DNA from: JAGPUQ01 sp947084925
GTDB lineage: Bacteria > Pseudomonadota > Gammaproteobacteria > Pseudomonadales > Porticoccaceae
DNA: 28,611 nucleotides
Direction: 5' to 3'
Assembly (NCBI GenBank): GCA_947084925.1
Contig: CAMTUJ010000031.1
Coordinates: forward strand, 1-28,611
Made by a program: the position numbers and the translations under genes. The notes under the pieces were generated by a model. It was not told the DNA's origin and searched no databases. It was given only the letters and a program-made list of their open reading frames with translations. Positions within the stretch are counted from its first letter, which is position 1. The number at the start of each line of letters is the position of its first letter. This document shows, piece after piece, positions 22,955-28,611 of the stretch.

Positions 22955-23857
22955 ATGAGGCCCGATATTGCGCTCCCCGCCGCCAGGCGCCCGCGTTCGG
23001 CGCTGCCCGGGTTCGGGCTTTCGCTGGGGTTTGCGATCACCTACCTGAGCCTGATCGTGCTGATTCCGCTGGCGGGGGTGTTTACCAAGGCGGCGGGACT
23101 CGGCTGGGACGGCCTGTGGCAGGTACTGGGCGAGCCGCGCGTGCTGAGCGCACTGAAATTGTCGTTCGGCACCGCGTTCGTCGCGGCCTGCGTCAACGCC
23201 GTGTTCGGCACGCTCATCGCCTGGGTGTTCGTGCGCTACGAATTTCCCGGCAAGCGCCTGTTCGACGCCACCATCGATCTGCCCTTTGCGCTGCCGACGG
23301 CGGTGGCCGGCATCGCGCTCACGGCGCTCTATGCCGGCAACGGCTGGATCGGCCAGTGGCTCGAACCCGCCGGCATCAAAATCGCCTTCACACCGCTCGG
23401 CATCGTGGTGGCGCTGACCTTCGTCGGTCTGCCGTTCGTGGTGCGTACCCTCGAACCGGTGCTGCGCGACGCCGAAAGGGAGCTGGAAGAAGCCGCGGCA
23501 TCCCTGGGCGCGACGCGCTGGCAGACGGTGACGCGGGTGATCCTGCCCGCCGTGTTGCCGGCGCTGGTGACCGGCTTCGCGCTGGCCTTTGCGCGCGGCG
23601 TGGGCGAATACGGTTCGGTGATCTTCATCGCCGGCAATCTGCCGCGCGTGTCCGAGATCGCGCCGCTGCTGATCATCATCAAGCTGGAAGAACTCAATTA
23701 CGGCGGAGCCGCGGCGGTGGCGGTCGCCATGCTGGTGATTTCCTTCACGCTGCTGCTGGCGATCAACACCCTGCAAGCCTGGTCGAACCGCCACAAGCAG
23801 CGCAGCCGCGCGGCGCCAGCGCTCCCGCATCCGGTCTTGCAGGGGGAAGGTTCATGA
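22955..23857 (+). CDS. cysT: Sulfate ABC transporter permease CysT (CysU)
   Basis: This 300-residue integral membrane permease has about six hydrophobic helices. The binding-protein-dependent motif EEAAASLGATRWQTVTRVILPAVLPAL couples it to the ATPase CysA. DLPFALPTAVAGIALTALY and FARGVGEYGSVIFIAGNLP are typical of CysT. It starts 26 bases after the sbp stop, and its stop overlaps the cysW start (ATGA). It moves sulfate or thiosulfate into the cytoplasm for cysteine synthesis. Confidence 0.95.
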   Translation: MRPDIALPAARRPRSALPGFGLSLGFAITYLSLIVLIPLAGVFTKAAGLGWDGLWQVLGEPRVLSALKLSFGTAFVAACVNAVFGTLIAWVFVRYEFPGKRLFDATIDLPFALPTAVAGIALTALYAGNGWIGQWLEPAGIKIAFTPLGIVVALTFVGLPFVVRTLEPVLRDAERELEEAAASLGATRWQTVTRVILPAVLPALVTGFALAFARGVGEYGSVIFIAGNLPRVSEIAPLLIIIKLEELNYGGAAAVAVAMLVISFTLLLAINTLQAWSNRHKQRSRAAPALPHPVLQGEGS

Positions 23858-24759
23858 CCCAGCACACCGACCACTCGCTGCTCGATCCGCCGAAGCTGCC
23901 CTTCGAGCCGCTGCTCCAGCGCAATGCCGTGGTCACCGAGCAGCCCTGGGTGCGCTGGCTGCTCACGGCGGCGGCGCTGGCGTTTCTCGGATTTTTTTTG
24001 CTGTTGCCGTTGGTCGGCGTATTTACCGAGGCGCTGCGCCACGGACTCGGCGTTTACCGGGACGCGCTGATGGATCCGGACGCCCTCGACGCGGTGCGTT
24101 TGACGCTGCTGGTGGCGGCGATCGCGGTGCCGCTCAATCTGGTGTTCGGGGTGGCGGCGGCCTGGGCCATCGCCAAGTTCGAGTTTCGTGGCAAGACGCT
24201 GCTCACCACCTTGATCGATCTGCCGTTTTCGGTCTCGCCGGTGGTCGCCGGGCTGATTTATGTGCTGATGTTCGGAGCCCAGGGCTGGCTCGGTCCCTGG
24301 CTGATCGCGCACGATCTGCAAATCATTTTCGCGGTGCCCGGCATAGTGCTCGCCACGGTGTTCGTGACCTTTCCGTTCATCGCCCGCGAACTGATTCCGC
24401 TGATGCAGGAACAGGGCACCGACGACGAGCTGGCGGCGCTGTCCCTGGGCGCCAATGGCTGGCAGTGCTTTCGCCATGTCACCCTGCCCAACATCAAGTG
24501 GGGGCTGCTCTACGGCGTGCTGCTGTGCAACGCCCGCGCCATGGGCGAGTTCGGCGCGGTGTCGGTGGTGTCCGGACACATTCGCGGCGAGACCAACACC
24601 ATGCCGCTGCATGTCGAGATTCTCTACAACGAATACAACTTCGCGGCCGCCTTCGCGGTGGCGTCGCTGCTGGCCGGTCTCGCGCTGGTCACGCTCGCGC
24701 TGAAATCGATACTGGAAGCCCGGCACGGTGGCGAGCTGTCCACCTCGCGCCGGCACTGA
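23854..24759 (+). CDS. cysW: Sulfate ABC transporter permease CysW
   Basis: This 301-residue second permease of the importer has the EAA-type loop DELAALSLGANGWQCFRHVTLPN and the CysW-typical DLPFSVSPVVAGLIYVLMFG and NARAMGEFGAVSVVSGHIRG. The ATG overlaps the cysT stop by 4 bases and has a good AGGGGGAAGG ribosome site. A long in-frame open stretch before it, through sbp and cysT, is only a shadow. The charged C-terminal tail is followed directly by cysA. Confidence 0.95.
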   Translation: MTQHTDHSLLDPPKLPFEPLLQRNAVVTEQPWVRWLLTAAALAFLGFFLLLPLVGVFTEALRHGLGVYRDALMDPDALDAVRLTLLVAAIAVPLNLVFGVAAAWAIAKFEFRGKTLLTTLIDLPFSVSPVVAGLIYVLMFGAQGWLGPWLIAHDLQIIFAVPGIVLATVFVTFPFIARELIPLMQEQGTDDELAALSLGANGWQCFRHVTLPNIKWGLLYGVLLCNARAMGEFGAVSVVSGHIRGETNTMPLHVEILYNEYNFAAAFAVASLLAGLALVTLALKSILEARHGGELSTSRRH

Positions 24760-24767
24760 GGAGCGCC

Positions 24768-25892
24768 ATGGATATCCAGATACGCAACATCCACAAGCAG
24801 TTCGCCGGCTTTCCCGCGCTCGACGATGTCAGCCTCGCGGTAAGTTCGGGCGAACTGATCGCGCTGCTCGGGCCGTCCGGTTCCGGCAAGACCACGCTGT
24901 TGCGCATCATCGCCGGGCTGGAATTTCCGGATCGCGGGCAGATTCTGTTCGGCGGCGAAGACATGTCCCGGCGCGCGGTGCGGGAGCGGAACATCGGTTT
25001 TGTGTTTCAGCACTATGCGCTGTTCAAGCACATGACGGTGCTCGACAACATCGCCTTCGGTCTCAGTGTGCGGCGCAAAGCCGAGCGTCCGGCGCGGGCC
25101 GCGATCCGTGCCAAGGCACTGGAATTGCTGGAGCTGGTGCAGCTTGGCGGTCTCGAACAGCGCTATCCGCATCAATTGTCCGGCGGCCAGAAACAGCGCG
25201 TGGCGCTGGCGCGCGCGCTGGCCATCGATCCCCGCGTGCTGCTGCTCGACGAGCCGTTCGGCGCCCTCGACGCCAAGGTGCGCAAGGATCTGCGGCGCTG
25301 GCTGCGCGAGCTGCACCAGCAGACCGGCTACACCACGGTGTTTGTCACTCACGATCAGGAGGAAGCGCTGGAGCTGGCGGATCGCGTGGTGATCATGAAC
25401 CGGGGCCGCATCGAGCAGGTCGGTACCGTGGATGACGTCTATGAGACACCCCGCACGCCTTTCGTGTTCGATTTTCTCGGCGACAGCAATGTGCTCGACG
25501 CCGAAGTGCGCGGCCGCGAACTCCGTCTGCCGGGCGCCGGCGAAGCCCTGGTCACCGACAGCATTCATCCCGCCGGATTGGTCGATCTCTATGTGCGGCC
25601 CGGCGATTTGCGCCTCGCCGAGCCGGGCAGGGCGGGCATCGACGTGCGCGTCACCGAAGTGCAGCGCACCGGACCGATCCTGCGCGCGAGCGCGGCGCTG
25701 GTCGCCAACGGCAGCGTGGTCAGCATCGAACTGCCCCACCTGCATCACGACGCGCCCGCATTCCGGGTCGGCGCGCAACTGCGCCTGCGCATGATGCAGT
25801 TCAGTGTTTATCCGGCGCCGCGTACTTCGTCGACCGGGCCGACCCAAACGCCCGTCCGGGAGCGCGAACCGGGTCAGCGCGGTCGGGGTTAG
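24768..25892 (+). CDS. cysA: Sulfate/thiosulfate ABC transporter ATPase CysA
   Basis: This 374-residue ABC ATPase drives the CysTW permease. It has Walker A GPSGSGKT (35-42), Q-loop FVFQHYALFKHMT, signature LSGGQKQR (137-144), Walker B LLLDEPFGALD (D161, catalytic E162) and H-loop H195 in VTHDQEEA. A C-terminal regulatory domain follows (VRPGDLRLAEPG), plus a Pro/Arg-rich tail. GAGGAG precedes the ATG by 4 bases. It is the last gene of the operon; its stop is 7 bases from the chromate-transporter stop. Confidence 0.96.
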   Translation: MDIQIRNIHKQFAGFPALDDVSLAVSSGELIALLGPSGSGKTTLLRIIAGLEFPDRGQILFGGEDMSRRAVRERNIGFVFQHYALFKHMTVLDNIAFGLSVRRKAERPARAAIRAKALELLELVQLGGLEQRYPHQLSGGQKQRVALARALAIDPRVLLLDEPFGALDAKVRKDLRRWLRELHQQTGYTTVFVTHDQEEALELADRVVIMNRGRIEQVGTVDDVYETPRTPFVFDFLGDSNVLDAEVRGRELRLPGAGEALVTDSIHPAGLVDLYVRPGDLRLAEPGRAGIDVRVTEVQRTGPILRASAALVANGSVVSIELPHLHHDAPAFRVGAQLRLRMMQFSVYPAPRTSSTGPTQTPVREREPGQRGRG

Positions 25893-25899
25893 GCGCCGG

Positions 25900-27180
25900 T
25901 TATCCCGCCCAGGTCAGCGCCACACCCGCCGCCGCGCACAGCCCCAGCACGGGCAGTACGCCCAGCCGCGCGCCGAACACCAGCAGCAGCGCCAGCGCCG
26001 ACAATCCGAGCACCCGGGGGCGCAGGCTGGACGGCTCCGGCACCAGCAGCGCGAGGCCGAAGTCATCGATTCTGACGCTGTGGGCAAACAGCAGATTCAC
26101 CGCAAACCACAGCGCCAGATTGGCGATCACGCCCAGCACCGCCGCGGTGATGGCCGTCAGCGCGCCGGCCAGGCGCGGTCGATGCAGCAGGCGCTCGACA
26201 TGGGGCGCGCCCGCGAAAATCCACAAAAAGCTCGGCAGAAACAGCACCCAGGTGGTCAACAGCGCGCCCGCGACACCGGCCAGCAGCGCATGCTCGCCGC
26301 CGTGCGCGGCACGCTGCGCGGCGAGAAAGCCCACGAACTGGGTCACCAGAATCAGCGGCCCGGGCGTGGCCTCGGCGAGGCCGAGGCCATTGAGCATTTC
26401 GCCGGGCGCGAGCCAGCCGTAGGTTTCCACCGCCTGCTGCGCGATATAGGACAGCACCGAATAGGCGCCGCCGAACGTGACCAGCGCCACGGTCGAAAAA
26501 AACACGGCGATCCGACTCAGCACATGTTCGCCGCCGAGCATGCCATGGAGTGCCCCGACCGTACCCAGCCACAGCAACAGGCACACCAGCGCGGCGGCGA
26601 AAGTCCCCGGACGCCGCACGGTCTCCGGCACCGGCGTGTCGGCCGCCACCGTGCTCCGGGTGCTGACGAAGCCGAGCGCGCCGGCGGCGATCACAAGCCA
26701 TGGAAAGGGCACCGCGAAGGCATACAGCGCGACGAATCCGGCCAGCGCGAGCAACCCATCGCGCCAACCTTTCAGTGCGCGCCGGCTCAGGCGCACCAGC
26801 GCCTGCACCACGATGGCGAGCACGGCGGCCTTCACGCCGAGCAGCAGACCATCCACCAGCGGCAGCCCGCCCAGCAGGACATAGGCGAACGACAGCGCCA
26901 GCATGATCGCGGCGCCCGGCAGAATGAACAGCACGCCGGCCACCACGCCGCCGCGCACCCCGTGCATCAGCCAGCCGATGTAGGTCGCCAGTTGTTGCGC
27001 CTCCGGGCCGGGCAGCAGCATGCAGTAATTGAGCGCCTGCAAAAAACGGCGCTCGTCGATCCAGCCTTTTTCCTCCACCAGGACGCGATGCATCAGCGCG
27101 ATCTGGCCCGCCGGTCCGCCGAACGAGAGCCAGCCGATGCGCCACCAGACGGCAACGGCGTCGCGGAAGGGGATCATCAT
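25900..27180 (-). CDS. chrA: Chromate transporter, ChrA-type (two CHR domains)
   Basis: This 426-residue inner-membrane protein has two homologous CHR halves. The first contains WLSFGGPAGQIALMHRVLVEEKGWIDERRFLQALNYCMLLPGPEAQQLATYIGW, with the key LLPGPEAQ motif. The second contains VTFGGAYSVLSYIAQQAVE and GLAEATPGPLILVTQFVGFLAA. It is thought to export chromate. The start is the ATG at 27180, with GGAG 8 bases upstream; a longer frame reading through the repeat array is artificial. It is tail-to-tail with cysA. Chromate enters cells by sulfate importers, which fits the neighbourhood. CHR proteins vary in function, so chromate export is a family-level inference. Confidence 0.92.
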   Translation of the reverse strand: MMIPFRDAVAVWWRIGWLSFGGPAGQIALMHRVLVEEKGWIDERRFLQALNYCMLLPGPEAQQLATYIGWLMHGVRGGVVAGVLFILPGAAIMLALSFAYVLLGGLPLVDGLLLGVKAAVLAIVVQALVRLSRRALKGWRDGLLALAGFVALYAFAVPFPWLVIAAGALGFVSTRSTVAADTPVPETVRRPGTFAAALVCLLLWLGTVGALHGMLGGEHVLSRIAVFFSTVALVTFGGAYSVLSYIAQQAVETYGWLAPGEMLNGLGLAEATPGPLILVTQFVGFLAAQRAAHGGEHALLAGVAGALLTTWVLFLPSFLWIFAGAPHVERLLHRPRLAGALTAITAAVLGVIANLALWFAVNLLFAHSVRIDDFGLALLVPEPSSLRPRVLGLSALALLLVFGARLGVLPVLGLCAAAGVALTWAG

Positions 27181-27270
27181 CGAGTCGCTCCGGCGGACAG
27201 TTTTTTTGCGGGCCTGACGATTATCGTTCGTTCCGAGCCATGAGTCTGTCGCAGGGGCGGAGCATTGGGG

Positions 27271-27449
27271 AGATTGGCTCTCGCCTCCATCGAGGGGGAG
27301 GGGAGATTGGCGCTCGCCGTCGAGGGGGAGGAGAGATTGACTCTCGCTCCCTTCGAGGGGGAGGAGAGATTGGCCCCCTCTCCCGTCCCCATGAGGAGGG
27401 CAGCTTGGCCCCCTCTCCCTTGATGGGAGAGGGCTGGGGAGAGGGTGGA
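27271..27449. repeat. Tandem array of a 30-33-base G-rich repeat (left copy)
   Basis: Units begin AGATTGGCTCTCGCCTCCAT... at 27271, 27304 and 27334, with a fourth degenerate unit from 27367 that grades into the widespread palindromic CCCTCTCCC...GGGAGAGGG element. The unit type is AGATTGG-(C/G)-CTCGCC...CGAGGGGGAGGGG. Together with the short stretch to the chromate-transporter start, this fills 27181-27508, where I see no gene. No spacers of variable sequence exist, so it is not a CRISPR. Confidence 0.85.
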
Positions 27450-27508
27450 AAACCAGCGCCGGTCTCGGCGAACCACATAAACCCGGCCAGTAGCGCAAAG
27501 CTCACATC

Positions 27509-27625
27509 GCCGCGGTTGCCGCCGTCCTCGGCGTTTTGTTTCAGCACCGCGTGGCCAGTGGTACCGGAGCCGGCGAAGCTGTCGAGCACCTGCGACTGGT
27601 AGGTTTTGGGCGAAAACGCGGTCAC
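27509..27625 (-). pseudogene. Remnant of an adenine-specific DNA methyltransferase (type III Mod-like)
   Basis: About 39 residues, VTAFSPKTYQSQVLDSFAG followed by SGTTGHAVLKQNAEDGGNRG, match the SAM-binding motif-I region of type III/beta-class adenine methyltransferases (FAGSGTTGHAVxxLNxEDGGNR). The frame then runs into unrelated repeat-derived sequence, and the target-recognition and DPPY regions are absent. Its GTG start overlaps the TGA stop of the toxin gene. It is almost certainly a broken fragment of a restriction-modification locus and not functional. Confidence 0.72.
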
Positions 27626-27918
27626 GGTGCGATTCTTTCAATCCAGTATTCGGGGTCGCGATGTTGGTGGGCGACGGCCAACACGACGATGCGCTCGCCG
27701 CGAATTGCGTACAGCATCTTGTACGGGAATCGGTTGAACAGGAATCGGCGCACCGGCTCGATTTCTACCTGCCAGGCCAGCGGCTGCTCCAGAATGCGCT
27801 GGGCAGACGCCGACGCCTCGCGCACGAACTCACGACCGAGCCCGCGCTGCTGGCGTTCGTAATAGCGTCTTGCTTCCGCCATCTCGGTCCGGGCGAGAAC
27901 TGCAAAGACAAGCTCCAT
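27622..27918 (-). CDS. RelE/ParE-family toxin
   Basis: This 98-residue basic protein resembles ParE/RelE toxins: TEMAEARRYYERQQRGLGREFVREASASAQRI at the N terminus, FLFNRFPYKMLYAIRGERIVVLAVAHQHRDPEYWIER at the C terminus. The ending VLAVAHQHRDPEYW is typical of ParE-like toxins, which usually act on gyrase or mRNA. Start ATG at 27918 overlaps the antitoxin stop by one base (TGATG). It is expressed with, and neutralised by, the upstream protein. It sits in the repeat-bounded mosaic. Confidence 0.87.
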   Translation of the reverse strand: MELVFAVLARTEMAEARRYYERQQRGLGREFVREASASAQRILEQPLAWQVEIEPVRRFLFNRFPYKMLYAIRGERIVVLAVAHQHRDPEYWIERIAP

Positions 27919-28124
27919 CACAAATCCCGGAACGCCTGTTCCAGGGAGACGCACTCCAGGCGGCCTTCGTCGTAGGCCTGCAAGCGGCGCAGCGCCTCCT
28001 GCTGCCAGGCCGCGTCGATAGCCGGGTCAGACTTGTCCAGGCTCTGATGCAGGAGTTCCAGCAGCGCATAGCGCTCGGCGGCCGGCAGTTTGAGCGCCTG
28101 TTCGATGATTTCAGTCGTGCTCAT
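27918..28124 (-). CDS. Addiction-module antitoxin (TIGR02574-type)
   Basis: A 68-residue acidic protein, MSTTEIIEQALKLPAAERYALLELLHQSLD, with AWQQEALRRLQAYDEGRLECVSLEQAF at the C-terminal half, which is the pattern of putative addiction-module components paired with ParE/RelE toxins. GAGGTG lies 5 bases before the ATG. It precedes the toxin with a 1-base overlap, the usual antitoxin-first order. Confidence 0.87.
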   Translation of the reverse strand: MSTTEIIEQALKLPAAERYALLELLHQSLDKSDPAIDAAWQQEALRRLQAYDEGRLECVSLEQAFRDL

Positions 28125-28224
28125 GAAAACACCTCGCTGTGTACACGAAAACCCATTATCACGTTACGCCCGGACTTGGTCACCTTGACACTGGCTGCCG
28201 GCGGTAAGGTCGTGGCCGCGTGCA

Positions 28225-28434
28225 TCAAACGGCGTCCGCTGCCAGCCCGGCCGGCAGGTATCCCCATTCCTCGAACTGCCGGGCCAGCGTCGGATCGTCC
28301 CGAAACGCCCGGAGGTAGAGAAACTCCGGCGCCAGGTCCGCGCCATTGGGCCAGGCCACGGTTTCAAGTTCCGGATCGATCGTCGCCTGCGCGAACAAGG
28401 CCTGGTCCTTCAGCGGCGCGAATACCGGCCCCGA
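28225..28434 (-). pseudogene. Truncated DUF2442-domain protein
   Basis: The last ~70 residues (SGPVFAPLKDQALFAQ, DPELETVAWPNGADLAPEFLY, then RDDPTLARQFEEWGYLPAG) match the C-terminal part of DUF2442 proteins. The beginning of the family (a short beta-rich N-terminal part) is absent; instead the frame passes into repeat-derived sequence. DUF2442 genes are often found beside DUF4160 genes in toxin-antitoxin-like pairs, but no such partner is present. It is interpreted as a 5'-truncated remnant. The ~100 bases between it and the antitoxin gene hold nothing else I recognise. Confidence 0.6.
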
Positions 28435-28537
28435 CACAGCGCCGCGGCCAGATCCCTCACCCACGCGCCCGTCGTGGATGCCGAGCAGGGGCGATCGCCC
28501 CCTCTCCCCCGACCCCTCCCCCGCGAGGGGGGAGGGG

Positions 28538-28611
28538 AGATTGGCGCTCGCCCCCATCGAGGGGGAGGGGAGATTGGCGCTCGCCTCCATCGAGGGGGAG
28601 GGGAGATTGGC
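28538..28611. repeat. Tandem G-rich repeat (right copy), running into the contig end
   Basis: Two full 33-base units (28538-28570 and 28571-28603, beginning AGATTGGCGCTCGCC) and eight bases of a third. The sequence and orientation match the array at 27271, so the mosaic is bounded by direct repeats. The contig probably stops here because the assembler could not cross the repeat. Confidence 0.85.

Noticed and set aside
22429..23853. Long N-terminal extension in frame with cysW through sbp and cysT
   Set aside because: It overlaps two genes with clear families in another frame, while the ATG at 23854 has a good ribosome site and begins the CysW family.
27271..27449. Possible CRISPR array
   Set aside because: Repeats are directly contiguous with no variable spacers, and no cas genes are present.
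27181..27498. N-terminal extension of the chromate transporter and other Ser/Pro-rich frames
   Set aside because: They are translations of the tandem repeats. The ATG at 27180 has a good ribosome site and starts the CHR domain.

Overview
The window is a high-GC (roughly two-thirds G+C in most lines), densely coding stretch that looks like a contig from a gammaproteobacterium with a broad aerobic catabolism. The prmB - aroC - MFS order, a DUF1285 protein, a CPXCG zinc-ribbon protein and a liu-type leucine/isovalerate cluster all fit that group. Both ends look like assembly ends. Bases 1-47 are Illumina library adapter, and the last 74 bases run into a 33-base G-rich tandem repeat that also occurs at about 27.27 kb. 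The first ~1.2-1.8 kb (liuD start, liuC, a Pseudomonas-type REP pair, liuB 3' end) look Pseudomonas-like to me, so a chimeric join inside the conserved liuB gene is possible.

Layout. 48-5888 (minus strand): leucine/isovalerate catabolism, with liuA (isovaleryl-CoA dehydrogenase), a lower-GC uracil-DNA-glycosylase-superfamily gene, a PECR-like SDR, liuB, liuC and the start of liuD. 5941-9721: a divergent redox/metal locus. A secreted ceruloplasmin-like two-domain multicopper oxidase faces a porin - FMN-binding protein - PepSY membrane protein operon, and a Fur-like box lies between the two promoters. 9728-14700: a zinc-ribbon protein, a FadA5-like thiolase, prmB, aroC and an MFS transporter. 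14747-18245: a Rieske oxygenase alpha subunit, divergent from an alpha/beta hydrolase and a luciferase-like flavin monooxygenase, probably a small catabolic module. 18495-18623: tRNA-Pro(CGG) with a strong promoter. 18833-21674: a TetR regulator, a DUF1285 protein and a type-B carboxylesterase.

21918-25892 is a complete sulfate ABC importer operon (sbp, cysT, cysW, cysA), tail-to-tail with a chromate transporter (25900-27180); chromate is a sulfate mimic that such importers can take in. 27181-28611 is a mosaic: two arrays of the same 33-base repeat in direct orientation enclose a toxin-antitoxin pair, a remnant of a DNA methyltransferase and a DUF2442 remnant.

The most interesting regions are the Fur-like-box-centred multicopper oxidase / flavinylated-protein locus, the glycosylase-like gene inside the leucine cluster, the SDR without a canonical catalytic Tyr-Lys pair, the Rieske/LLM module, and the repeat-bounded mosaic at the right end. 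All family assignments come from reading motifs by eye; no searches were run.
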